Assembly (NCBI GenBank): GCA_030431985.1
Contig: JAUIIB010000004.1
Span: 41,639 to 105,638, forward strand
Direction: 5' to 3'
Source of the DNA: Gammaproteobacteria bacterium
GTDB lineage: Bacteria > Pseudomonadota > Gammaproteobacteria > Burkholderiales > Nitrosomonadaceae
Length of the DNA: 64,000 nucleotides
Part shown: in pieces, positions 1-7,481 of the stretch
Position numbering within the stretch: position 1 is the stretch's first letter
Layout of the letters: each line of letters begins with the position of its first letter
The notes under the pieces: generated by a model
Database searches by the model: none
The model's input: the letters and a program-made list of their open reading frames with translations, nothing else
What the model was told of the DNA's origin: nothing
Program-made: the position numbers and the translations under genes

Positions 1-302
1 TCCGGCGTGGTGGTGTCAAAATCCTGCGTTAGCGATTTAAACTGAATGCGGCGTTGATGCAATTTATCCAACTCGCCCAACGCATCCAGAACGGATCGAA
101 ACGCCCGATCCAAGGACGATACCACCAACACATCGCCGGGTTGTAATAATGTCATCACCTGCTCGTAAACCGGGCGGTGTTTTTTGACGGCGGAAGTGCC
201 TTCCTCGATAAATATCTCATCGCACGCTTCCTGCAACGCCAGAACTTGCCGGTCGATTAACTGATTGCCGGTAGATGTGCGAATATAGCCCAGACGTTGC
301 AT
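1..302 (-). CDS. serine recombinase (resolvase/invertase family), partial
   Basis: This is the N-terminal catalytic part of a serine recombinase; the rest runs off the left edge. The reverse translation begins MQRLGYIRTST, and Ser10 in the (Y/A)xRxST motif matches the nucleophile of resolvases and invertases. Later segments match the family arginine motif (SSLDRAFRS) and the end of the catalytic domain (SLTQDFDTTTP). The ATG at 302 is preceded by a good Shine-Dalgarno (AAAGGAA) about 5 bases upstream. The family performs site-specific resolution, inversion or integration. Which one applies here cannot be told without the C-terminal DNA-binding part. It probably belongs to the mobile island. 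Confidence 0.85.
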   Translation of the reverse strand, partial: MQRLGYIRTSTGNQLIDRQVLALQEACDEIFIEEGTSAVKKHRPVYEQVMTLLQPGDVLVVSSLDRAFRSVLDALGELDKLHQRRIQFKSLTQDFDTTTP

Positions 303-364
303 ACCGTTCCTTTCCCTTGCAGTAACGCAATTATTGTCACTTATTTTTACCGCGTTCGATTCGA

Positions 365-499
365 CAAAAAGGATCGTTTATGTCCGATGCCGCCCTTTCT
401 AAATTCCCGTTTTTAAAGCCCTTGTAAAACAGTTGATTAGGGATAGCCTGCCGCCCCGAATTCAACTTATGAAAATAGTAACAAAAACGATCCTTTTTG
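365..499. repeat. 15-bp inverted repeat, 105-base spacer
   Basis: Two perfect 15-base arms, 365-379 (CAAAAAGGATCGTTT) and 485-499, are inverted around a non-coding spacer. They sit between the serine recombinase start and the PEP-CTERM gene. They could be recombinase binding sites, the ends of a small non-autonomous element, or a long hairpin. The sequence alone does not decide. Confidence 0.5.
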
Positions 500-583
500 C
501 CCTGTAGCACGCCGGTCATGTTTTTGCAAATCCCAATGATAAAAACACATTAATAATCAATCATCATAATAAGAGGTACGAAC

Positions 584-1255
584 GTGAATAAAATAGTAAA
601 CGGTGCAATGTGCGCCGGGTTTTTAGCTGTGAGTGCCGCATCGGTTGATGCGGCTTTATTGTCTCGATTAGGCGGTTTGGCCGTCTATGACACCGATCTG
701 GATATTACATGGCTGGCCGATGCCAATGCGGCGGCGGGCACGATTTTTGACGATGGGGCCAGCAATATTGATGGTCGCCTGTCAATCGGTAATGCCAAAG
801 CATGGGCGGCCAGCCTGACGGTCGGCGGGTTCAATGACTGGCGTTTGCCTTTTACACTTGATCCCGATAGCAGTTGTGTTGGCAATGCAACCAGTCTCGG
901 TGCGGAAGGAATTAACTGTACGGGCAGCGAATTGGGACATCTATTCTATGACGAATTGGGCGGTACGGCATTTGTTGATATCTTAAACAGCACCGATCCC
1001 GATCTGGCACTGTTTTCTAATATTCAGGCGGCGTATTGGTCTGGTACGGAAATCGCCTCTGATACCAGTCTTGCGTGGGGAATGTCTTATAAAGTCGGCT
1101 TACAAGCCGGAACAAGCAAAGTGAATACATCATTCGCATGGGCCGTACGTGACGGCGATGTCGGTACAACGGGAACAGTGTCGGAACCGTCCATGCTGGC
1201 GTTATTGGGGATCGGGATGATCGGCTTCACGGCATATAGAAGGAACAGGCCATGA
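584..1255 (+). CDS. PEP-CTERM-anchored DUF1566-like exported protein
   Basis: A predicted exported surface protein of 223 aa. It has an N-terminal signal peptide (about residues 1-23, ending VDAA). A central region resembles the Lcl/DUF1566 fold (WLADANAA, NDWRLP, YWSGTE are typical of that family). The C-terminal sorting signal is VSEPSMLALLGIGMIGF followed by YRRNR, a PEP-CTERM variant with SEP in place of PEP. PEP-CTERM proteins are processed by an exosortase, which is not in this window. Translation starts at GTG 584, with AAGAGG seven bases upstream. The stop overlaps the next ATG by four bases, so the two genes are probably translationally coupled. Molecular function is unknown. Confidence 0.8.
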   Translation: MNKIVNGAMCAGFLAVSAASVDAALLSRLGGLAVYDTDLDITWLADANAAAGTIFDDGASNIDGRLSIGNAKAWAASLTVGGFNDWRLPFTLDPDSSCVGNATSLGAEGINCTGSELGHLFYDELGGTAFVDILNSTDPDLALFSNIQAAYWSGTEIASDTSLAWGMSYKVGLQAGTSKVNTSFAWAVRDGDVGTTGTVSEPSMLALLGIGMIGFTAYRRNRP

Positions 1256-2460
1256 AACGTACAGCGACGCACAAAAATCTGCTCAGGTTTCTAATACTGA
1301 TCAGTGTTGTTTTCGCTCTTACCACCTCACCACCCGGATCGGCGCAAAGCAATGCCGATAGTGAAAATATCTTCAATTGGGCGGAAAACAACTTCACACA
1401 ATTTTTTCCAAACCACCAAATGACATTAACCGCAGGGCCGTGGCAATACCGCTTTTACCCGTCTACCAAAATCTATATCGGTATCAATGATGAACAGCTT
1501 TTTGTGCTTGGCGGCCCGTTCGGAAACACCGGGCCGAGATTTATAAGCACCGTCCCCGATTTATTAACACAAATCGGCAGTGATACGGGTGTCCCCGCAT
1601 GTCAAAATCCAGTGAACGGATATACGGCGACACAAAATAACAATGTTGTGAATATCACCTCGAACGGGCAATGCCTTGGCATCATAAACAGAGAAATCTG
1701 TGAACCGCAATATTCGTCCGCACCAACAGGGATTTCCGTACTCAGTACCACAACGTTAACGTCAACGCAATTATCGGGTATTGAATTTGACAATCAAACG
1801 ATAGCTGCGACGATACAGGGCATTTTAAGCGATGCGGAGAACAGGACGCTCTGTACGTTAAACACACCGTCAAATCTAACCGATTTGGTTGTTCACACGG
1901 ATATATGTCAATCCGTATCGTTGTCGAGTTTGCGTGCGCCTGACTTATTGGGTATTACAATTCCCCGTATTCGTGAAGCGACGCAGCACCTGACAACCAC
2001 AACGACAAACGAAATCATAACAGATTGCTTCCTCACCGATGCAGAAGCCGTTTATGATCTGTTCACGCGAGAGAGCTGGATCAGACAAGAAGACGGCAGT
2101 TTTGCGCGCAGTCCTGTAAATTACACGCCGGGACGTTTAATATATCAGGTTAATCTTGAGAAGCTTGTCGATGATTTAGACCTTCTCGAAACGAATACGC
2201 CTCCACAGGAGGATGGATTAGCATTAGCAACAAACAGCGGCTGTTTAAATTGCCACAATGTTGATCATAGACTTGTCGGCCCCGCTTTTAAAGACGTTGC
2301 GCAAGCATATGCAGGCCGGGCCGATGCAATAGCGTATCTGAGCGATAAAATCATGCGGGGCAGCCAAAATGTATGGGGAATTGTACCAATGCCGCTCAAT
2401 GCCTTGGTCAGCGAAGAAAACGCCAGAATTCTCGCCGAATATATTATGTCGCTTAATTAG
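1252..2460 (+). CDS. secreted protein with C-terminal class I cytochrome c domain
   Basis: 402 aa with a signal peptide (about residues 1-32, ending GSAQS). The last 75 residues form a small class I cytochrome c. The haem-binding CLNCH is at 331-335, and the axial methionine is probably Met380 in VPMPLN, as in c551/c552-type proteins. The first 100 residues hold a Trp/Tyr-rich module (FNWAENNF, YRFYPSTKIYIG, FVLGGP) that I know only as an uncharacterised repeat of exported beta/gammaproteobacterial proteins. The middle is unrecognised. ATGA overlap with the upstream PEP-CTERM gene suggests an operon and a shared periplasmic or surface electron-transfer role, which is inferred. A hairpin follows the stop. 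Confidence 0.8.
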   Translation: MKRTATHKNLLRFLILISVVFALTTSPPGSAQSNADSENIFNWAENNFTQFFPNHQMTLTAGPWQYRFYPSTKIYIGINDEQLFVLGGPFGNTGPRFISTVPDLLTQIGSDTGVPACQNPVNGYTATQNNNVVNITSNGQCLGIINREICEPQYSSAPTGISVLSTTTLTSTQLSGIEFDNQTIAATIQGILSDAENRTLCTLNTPSNLTDLVVHTDICQSVSLSSLRAPDLLGITIPRIREATQHLTTTTTNEIITDCFLTDAEAVYDLFTRESWIRQEDGSFARSPVNYTPGRLIYQVNLEKLVDDLDLLETNTPPQEDGLALATNSGCLNCHNVDHRLVGPAFKDVAQAYAGRADAIAYLSDKIMRGSQNVWGIVPMPLNALVSEENARILAEYIMSLN

Positions 2461-2478
2461 ATTGTTTGCCTTCAATAA

Positions 2479-2509
2479 AAGGCTGCGAGACTAAATATCC
2501 CGCAGCCTT
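2479..2509 (+). terminator. hairpin after cytochrome gene
   Basis: Arms AAGGCTGCG (2479-2487) and CGCAGCCTT (2501-2509) form a perfect 9-bp stem 19 bases after the cytochrome stop. No long T-run follows, so it may be a weak or Rho-assisted terminator. Confidence 0.5.
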
Positions 2510-2525
2510 CCCGTGTGTGGGCACG

Positions 2526-2546
2526 ACACGACATTAAATGTCGTGT
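2526..2546. promoter_or_regulatory. palindromic operator candidate upstream of XRE regulator
   Basis: Perfect 10-base arms (ACACGACATT) around a single central base, 60 bases before the XRE regulator start. Position and symmetry fit a repressor operator; which protein binds is inferred. Confidence 0.5.
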
Positions 2547-2572
2547 TTATGGTGCAATATAATCTATAGAAA

Positions 2573-2604
2573 TCTTATCTATCAAGTCATTTTGATAGAT
2601 AAGA
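2573..2604. promoter_or_regulatory. autoregulatory operator overlapping the XRE gene start
   Basis: Perfect 13-base arms TCTTATCTATCAA (2573-2585) and TTGATAGATAAGA (2592-2604) with a six-base spacer. The right arm ends three bases before the ATG at 2608, covering the ribosome-binding region. A repressor bound here would block expression of its own gene. The arrangement is typical of small XRE autorepressors, but binding is inferred. Confidence 0.6.
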
Positions 2605-2607
2605 CCA

Positions 2608-2847
2608 ATGAATACAGACGCATGTAAAGCACTCGGTGAAGCCATAGCACATTACCGCAATGATGCCGGAATAACGCAGGAGGAACTGGCCGACAGAGTT
2701 GATCTCAACGCCCGCTCCATTCAACGCATTGAAGCCGGAGCCGAACAACCACGCTACGACACCCTGTTCAAAATAGCCCGCGCACTCAATACCACACCCG
2801 ATCAATTCATCCGGCCCATGTGGGAACGTTGGGTTGAATTGAATTAA
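2608..2847 (+). CDS. XRE-family HTH transcriptional regulator
   Basis: A 79-aa protein that is almost entirely one Cro/C1-type helix-turn-helix: GITQEELADRVDLNARSIQR is the HTH core, followed by IEAGAEQPRYDTLFKIARAL. Such single-domain regulators repress mobile-element or toxin-antitoxin promoters. The two inverted repeats just upstream (2526-2546, 2573-2604) are plausible targets, one covering the start itself. No clear Shine-Dalgarno is visible apart from purines inside that repeat. It stands alone on the plus strand at the left side of the mobile island, and its target genes are not evident. Confidence 0.85.
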   Translation: MNTDACKALGEAIAHYRNDAGITQEELADRVDLNARSIQRIEAGAEQPRYDTLFKIARALNTTPDQFIRPMWERWVELN

Positions 2848-3227
2848 TGCGTGATCCATGAAAAAACCAACCCGTTGCTATAGCCATATTGTTCATTCCA
2901 GGTTAAGACTTCAGATTAGCCGCCAATTGTGAGCCACTCAATAGCCGTTACAAATTCCATAGTCTTAGACGTTGTATCGTAAATTTATCCTCTGTTTTCT
3001 GCTGTATGCCTGATATCTGGCAAATCCTTTTTTATAAGCCGGATTTGCTGACCCACGTCCATACGCAGGCCCTTTTATGATGCATGTCTGGCAGGTGCGT
3101 TCACACCCGCAAGGGTCAAGATGAACGGCAAGCCGCCCTTGCGGGTGTGTCCTTTACACCTGCCTGTTCAGCCAGCATCAGGGCTGCGATTGGCGTGGCT
3201 CACAACCCTTAAAAAAGGAAAAATATC
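2848..3227. other. non-coding region with long leader hairpin
   Basis: About 380 bases without a convincing gene. The first 240 bases show nothing recognisable. The last 140 form a structured leader to the next gene: a perfect 14-bp stem (3102-3115 with 3136-3149) sits inside an outer CAGGTG/CACCTG pair near 3091-3096 and 3157-3162. The leader then runs to AAAGGA before the ATG at 3228. Confidence 0.6.
3102..3149 (+). promoter_or_regulatory. perfect 14-bp stem in the leader of the 66-aa gene
   Basis: CACACCCGCAAGGG (3102-3115) is perfectly complementary to CCCTTGCGGGTGTG (3136-3149), with a 20-base loop. It lies about 80 bases upstream of the small protein gene at 3228. I recall similar hairpin leaders ahead of accessory genes in alphaproteobacterial integrative elements; this memory is unverified. 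It could be an attenuator, an RNA stability element or a single-strand-specific promoter for transfer. Confidence 0.5.
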
Positions 3228-3428
3228 ATGTCAAACAACAACAGCAAAAAACCGTCCCATTTCGTTTACACCGTCCGTGATGGCGGAGAGAGCAACAACG
3301 ATTTCTGGACAAAAATCGGCGCAGCCTTCGCGCATAACGATGGAAAAGGGTTCTCTGTCATTCTCGAAGCTTTTCCCGTTGACGGACGTCTGACCATTCG
3401 CCGCTCAGAACCAAAGGAGAAGAAATAG
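3228..3428 (+). CDS. small conserved mobile-element protein, unknown function
   Basis: A 66-aa protein with no known function. Its middle (YTVRDGG, FWTKIGAAFAHNDGKGF, EAFPVDGRLTIR) resembles a family of short proteins seen beside relaxase, methylase and ardA genes on plasmids and integrative elements; this is recognition from memory. The ATG at 3228 follows AAAGGAAAAATATC, a good Shine-Dalgarno at 9 bases. An overlapping frame (3121-3393) is rejected because it lacks a ribosome site and has atypical composition. The gene lies 70 bases before a DNA methyltransferase, probably in the same transcript, under the structured leader at 3102-3149. Confidence 0.7.
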   Translation: MSNNNSKKPSHFVYTVRDGGESNNDFWTKIGAAFAHNDGKGFSVILEAFPVDGRLTIRRSEPKEKK

Positions 3429-3498
3429 AAACATAACCAGGTAGGGAGAGCATTGTCTCCCTGCCGCTTTCTCAAAGCAGAATTGAAAGGAATTTTTC

Positions 3499-4140
3499 AT
3501 GCATAAGCAACTTAATACAATCTACCTTGGAAGATGCGCCCCCTTGATGGCGTTGATGCCGGAAAACAGCATAGACCTGATCGTCACAGACCCGCCATAT
3601 CTGGTGAATTACCGTAGCCGTGACGGGCGCAGTATTCCAGGCGATATTCATGGCGATTGGCTAGAACCCACTTTTACACAAATGTACCGTATTCTACGAC
3701 CTGACAGCTTTGCGGTATCATTTTACGGCTGGAACCATGTCGATCAGTTTATGTCAGCATGGCGAAAAGCGGGATTTCGTATCGTCGGACATTTTGCCTT
3801 TATCAAACATTATGCTTCACGTAAAGGCTTTACCGAAGCGCGGCATGAATGCGCTTATCTTCTGGCGAAAGGCAATCCCCACAAACCGGAAAATGCATTA
3901 CCGGATGTCATGCCGTGGAAAAGATATACGGGCAATAAACTTCATCCGACACAAAAACCGCTGGAAATTCTGCGCCCACTCATCCGTAGCTATTCCAGTA
4001 TCGGCGATGTGGTGCTTGATCCGTTTGCAGGTTCCGGCTCCACACTTCTTGCGGCACAGCACCTGCGCCGTTCATGGATCGGTATCGAAATGGATGCGAC
4101 TTATCACCGTAATGCCATGAAGCGATTGGCATCAATATAA
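3499..4140 (+). CDS. beta-class DNA (adenine-N6 or cytosine-N4) methyltransferase
   Basis: A 213-aa S-adenosylmethionine-dependent DNA methyltransferase that modifies an exocyclic amino group. The catalytic motif DPPY is at 31-34, HPTQKP at 149-154 and the SAM-binding FAGSGS at 176-181. With the catalytic motif before the SAM motif, it belongs to the beta class. At 213 aa it is a minimal enzyme without a clear target recognition domain. No restriction endonuclease lies nearby, so it is an orphan, plausibly protecting the element from host restriction together with ArdA. GAAAGGAA precedes the ATG by about eight bases. The target sequence cannot be inferred. Confidence 0.9.
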   Translation: MHKQLNTIYLGRCAPLMALMPENSIDLIVTDPPYLVNYRSRDGRSIPGDIHGDWLEPTFTQMYRILRPDSFAVSFYGWNHVDQFMSAWRKAGFRIVGHFAFIKHYASRKGFTEARHECAYLLAKGNPHKPENALPDVMPWKRYTGNKLHPTQKPLEILRPLIRSYSSIGDVVLDPFAGSGSTLLAAQHLRRSWIGIEMDATYHRNAMKRLASI

Positions 4141-4948
4141 TAGATGATACGCATGACAGTAGATTTGCGCCGGTATTTTACTTATTCGGCGCAACTTCTG
4201 GCTCTGGTTTCTGTTCACGTCGTTGCTCAATTATAGTGATTTAAAATATGGTAGCCTATATTTTTAAATTGTACCGAGCGTGCGAAGCAATGTGTATGCG
4301 TTGTTCGTTTTCAAATATCTATACAATTTGACCTGCGGTCAATGCCCCCAATAATTTTCAACCTTTGCTCCGATGTCGCGACGGAAAATTATTGGCCGCC
4401 AAGCCCACCCTTATGACCTACAGCTTATCGCCTCCGGTCATACCACCTGCAAAATCCGCAGGTGGTTCCGCAGATGGAATATTTGTGCTTCACTTGTTAA
4501 ATTTTCATGATAGCGGTACAGTTCCATGTCACCGTCATCTAAATCTAACACTGAGCAAAGAGAAATTTTTGCAATGCACAATATTCCCGCTATTGGTCAA
4601 ACCCCTCACTTACGATGACCGCAAGATGTGCGTTGTACTACAAAATCTTCGATTTTCTAGCCCAACGCTATCTTGGCAAGGGAGACGCTACCGCTCTCCC
4701 GTTGCATCCCTCTCGCTGTGGCGCATTCAGACATCGAGTCTTCATGCACCAATAAACGTGTGGCCGTTCAATCACCATTCGGGGGAGCCTCCAAGCTGCC
4801 CCCAAAACCCCCATGGCCAAGGGAAGACTTCGCTCTCCCCCTGAACCCCCATCGACCAACCGTGCGCCGGTTGGATGCCATGAACGATTTCTCACTCGCT
4901 GAACAAGGAGCAATGAGACATCATTGGATACGATCTATTATTTTACAA
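4141..4948. other. 800-base gene-poor stretch with several inverted repeats
   Basis: No reading frame here looks coding; those present lack ribosome sites and have unnatural composition. Structure is abundant. There is a 12-bp inverted repeat CCAATAATTTTC (4348-4359) with 4384-4395, and a 9-bp hairpin ACCACCTGC (4442-4450) with 4458-4466. GACC/GGTC pairs flank TGC at 4330-4340. The region could hold an origin of transfer or decayed genes; it sits between the methyltransferase and the 3' end of the CBASS-like operon. Confidence 0.5.
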
Positions 4949-5491
4949 TTAGTCTATCTGGAAGGAATAATGGCCAGATTCTATTTTTTCCTTAGCGGCT
5001 ATAAAACATCTTTCCGGTGGCGTAATGCTGTGCTCGCGTGCTAATTCCATCTGTTCCATTATTGATTTAAAAGTAGAATTAAAATCTTCAAATGAATTGT
5101 TTGAATCAATTAGTGCTGCCTGACGAAAGCGATCTTGCAAATTTTTAAACAACCCCGCCTGACGAGCAATTTCATCTATATGTGTATCGAGTTTCAACGC
5201 CTCATATATGGCTGGAAATAACCCGGCTAGTAATGCAAAGCTGGCGGTCAACCATTGCAACCATGCAATATCAGGTTGGTTCAACACAGACCAAGTTGCT
5301 AAAGCTCCTAAAATGATTGGAGCAATGACAAAAATACGCTTTATTAAACGCGCTTGTCTTAACCAGATATAAAGAGTAGTCGACGTGTATAAACACGATT
5401 CTTGTTGCCGCTGGCATTCAGTAACTATACTGCCAATGCGAGCATCTTTTGTATGGTCTTGGGTATCTGTATTCCGAATATTTTCTGCCAT
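4949..5491 (-). CDS. SLATT-domain two-TM protein, probable CBASS effector
   Basis: A 180-aa protein. It has a short polar N-terminus, then helix YIWLRQARLIKR, two membrane segments (about residues 52-70 and 77-96) and a long C-terminal helical region. This layout matches the SLATT family (SMODS and SLOG-associating 2TM effector). Members are predicted to form membrane pores or damage the inner membrane when a nucleotide second messenger is made. Its start lies inside the CD-NTase gene, overlapping by 67 bases, with AGGTGA before the ATG. That implies translational coupling with the synthase. It is last in the operon. The SLATT call rests on topology and context rather than a profile search. 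Confidence 0.75.
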   Translation of the reverse strand: MAENIRNTDTQDHTKDARIGSIVTECQRQQESCLYTSTTLYIWLRQARLIKRIFVIAPIILGALATWSVLNQPDIAWLQWLTASFALLAGLFPAIYEALKLDTHIDEIARQAGLFKNLQDRFRQAALIDSNNSFEDFNSTFKSIMEQMELAREHSITPPERCFIAAKEKIESGHYSFQID

Positions 5492-6333
5492 TCTTCACCT
5501 GCCAGTTCAATCCAATCGTTATATTCATATTCACATGCTTTCGCAGCACGGTAGTATGCCGTTTCAGCGCGACTCATCCACAAATCACCAAGGAATATGG
5601 ACTCATATGTGCCAGGTACGTAAATAGTAGTGTTTGCTTTCGAATATAAGAAAGCAAAAAAGTCCCGTAGAATCCAATCATAGTAAAAATAATCATTCAA
5701 TTTCCAAGGCGATTGCCGAAGAAATTCGGCCGCAATTAATTCGATATGAAATGATTTTATGGGTACATTGCAATGTGACTGCCATATTTTTAGCATCTTA
5801 ATTATTGGCCGGAGGTTATTGTTAGTAGTGCTATGAACTATGCTTATATGGGTTAATTCAGTGGTAGGGTCCGTTTCCATGTAATAGCCACCATTATGAG
5901 TATTACATATCCAATAGCGACCATTATTTAGAGCGAAAGTAGGTACGACTTCAACATTTATGCTACTAAAGCCTACCATTACAACTTGGCCATCACCGCG
6001 CATGATTGTCGTTGGATAGGTTCTTTGCAAAACGTTTTTAACTTCCTGAAGTAAAGCTGATTGTTTGTTACCTGCATAATTTTGAAACTGATAATAAACA
6101 TTGGTTGGGAGAACAAAATAAAGGTCTATATCACGGGGAGGTCTAACTCTTGTATTCTTTGCCCAAGAACCAATCAAAAAGCTGTTTTCCGTATATGAAT
6201 TAGAGTTGTAATAGTGGCGATTTAAGCATTGACGTACACCTAGATGCTTAGTTATTCCGTCATCAATCTGATCCTGTGTGAGAATCAGATTCTTGTAAAA
6301 ATTATTAAAACGAGATCGAGCTGCAGCCCACAT
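5425..6333 (-). CDS. CD-NTase (cGAS/DncV-like nucleotidyltransferase) of a CBASS-like system
   Basis: A 302-aa SMODS-type nucleotidyltransferase. The GS motif is at 55-56 (IGSWAKNTR) and the metal-binding DxD at 68-70 (RDIDLYFVL). The probable third acidic residue is Glu128 in INVEVVPTF; in many relatives this position is Asp. Such enzymes make cyclic di- or trinucleotides on phage infection and activate an effector, here probably the downstream SLATT protein. A very strong Shine-Dalgarno (AAGGAGG) lies about nine bases before the ATG at 6333, 18 bases after the preceding stop. The operon also contains a zinc-ribbon/RX4H protein and a DUF2188 protein. Its nucleotide product is unknown. Confidence 0.85.
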   Translation of the reverse strand: MWAAARSRFNNFYKNLILTQDQIDDGITKHLGVRQCLNRHYYNSNSYTENSFLIGSWAKNTRVRPPRDIDLYFVLPTNVYYQFQNYAGNKQSALLQEVKNVLQRTYPTTIMRGDGQVVMVGFSSINVEVVPTFALNNGRYWICNTHNGGYYMETDPTTELTHISIVHSTTNNNLRPIIKMLKIWQSHCNVPIKSFHIELIAAEFLRQSPWKLNDYFYYDWILRDFFAFLYSKANTTIYVPGTYESIFLGDLWMSRAETAYYRAAKACEYEYNDWIELAGEEWQKIFGIQIPKTIQKMLALAV

Positions 6334-6351
6334 AATACCTATCCTCCTTGT

Positions 6352-7467
6352 TTACTGCTCCGACACAGTGTTTACCAATGACTGGATAGGCAAGATATCT
6401 AAATTGCCCTCGGAGTATAGCCATTTCTCAAGGCCTGCAACGACATCGCCGCAAATGTCTGCAAACTCTCCTATTTCCCTACCAAGTAGTATTACAGTTT
6501 CACCTGGTTGTTCCTTTTGTGTCAGTTCAACATAGAACTCATCAGCAATACCAAGGTTGTGACCTATAACGTGTCGCTTCTGAATGTTAAGACTTAGAAT
6601 TGATAGTTGGTTTGGTGTTATGGAATTAAAGGGGTTGATGCCGAGCTGATTGTACTTTTCTTTAGTTCGAGCGATATTTTGAAAAGCATTGCCAATTGCT
6701 TTTTTTGTACATAGAGATTCATATTGTTCTATTAAATTCCGTTTTACGAGATACTTGTAAACCGTTTTAAGTGATGTTTCAAAAGCTGTAAGTACATCTT
6801 CATGGGCATTGCCCATTAAACGATATGCAATCTCTGTTTTTCCGAGGTTAACTTGTGCGTCAGCGATTACTATTTGTTCTTTAATAAGATTTATTTCACG
6901 TTTAAAATGGTTAGCTATATTAGGTGCGCCACAGTCTGGGCAAAATAGTGAAATCGCATATACCCCATACGATCGATTACATATATTACAATCCATATCT
7001 CTTAAAAGATCCTGTCGTATCACTAGAGGTTTAAGACTGCGACTCGGCTTAACATCCATTTTGAAAGAAATAAAGCTATTGCGGGGTTGCCTGCGATTAA
7101 AATCCTTGGCCATATCAGCAAGATAATCACTAATATCAGCAGCAGCTTCCCATTCTACTTGTTTTTTAATGGCTTCAACGTCATCAAAGTGAACAAATTC
7201 GTCATCATCACCTATATAACCTGAATATGGGCATACAGTTTGACCAGGCCCCGGTTCACGACGTATGCGAACTCGATCTTCTTCATTAATTTTTCTTTCC
7301 TCAGGGGCATCACCTATAAGGAAAAGACGAGGTACTGCATCGTTGTTTGGAGAATATTGATATATTTTTCCAGAGGGACTACGCGGAATGGGATACGATA
7401 ATTCCATATTATCCCGTGACCCACCGGTTCGATAACGTTCAAGGCGTCTGAATTTCATGTTTCGCAT
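6352..7467 (-). CDS. zinc-ribbon protein with C-terminal RX4H (HEPN-like) helical domain, unknown
   Basis: A 371-aa protein I cannot assign to a named family. The N-terminal 150 residues are polar, with an isolated CPYSG at 79-83. A zinc ribbon follows, with CNIC at 160-163 and CPDC at 176-179. The C-terminal half is helical and carries KRHVIGHNLG; Arg298 and His303 form RX4H, the signature spacing of HEPN ribonucleases. It lies between the DUF2188 gene and the CD-NTase, 15 and 18 bases away, so it is co-transcribed. GGGAAG precedes the ATG at 7467. It could be a second effector, a sensor or a regulator. The HEPN reading is inference from one motif and predicted helices. Confidence 0.7.
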   Translation of the reverse strand: MRNMKFRRLERYRTGGSRDNMELSYPIPRSPSGKIYQYSPNNDAVPRLFLIGDAPEERKINEEDRVRIRREPGPGQTVCPYSGYIGDDDEFVHFDDVEAIKKQVEWEAAADISDYLADMAKDFNRRQPRNSFISFKMDVKPSRSLKPLVIRQDLLRDMDCNICNRSYGVYAISLFCPDCGAPNIANHFKREINLIKEQIVIADAQVNLGKTEIAYRLMGNAHEDVLTAFETSLKTVYKYLVKRNLIEQYESLCTKKAIGNAFQNIARTKEKYNQLGINPFNSITPNQLSILSLNIQKRHVIGHNLGIADEFYVELTQKEQPGETVILLGREIGEFADICGDVVAGLEKWLYSEGNLDILPIQSLVNTVSEQ

Positions 7468-7481
7468 TGCTTTTTCTTCCC

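Noticed and set aside
337..519. 60-codon frame on the minus strand upstream of the PEP-CTERM gene
   Set aside because: It spans the inverted repeat, has no ribosome site and no family resemblance; treated as non-coding.
4365..4844. 159-codon frame in the gene-poor stretch
   Set aside because: No Shine-Dalgarno, irregular composition rich in Pro, Ser and His, and overlap with hairpins and other equally poor frames.
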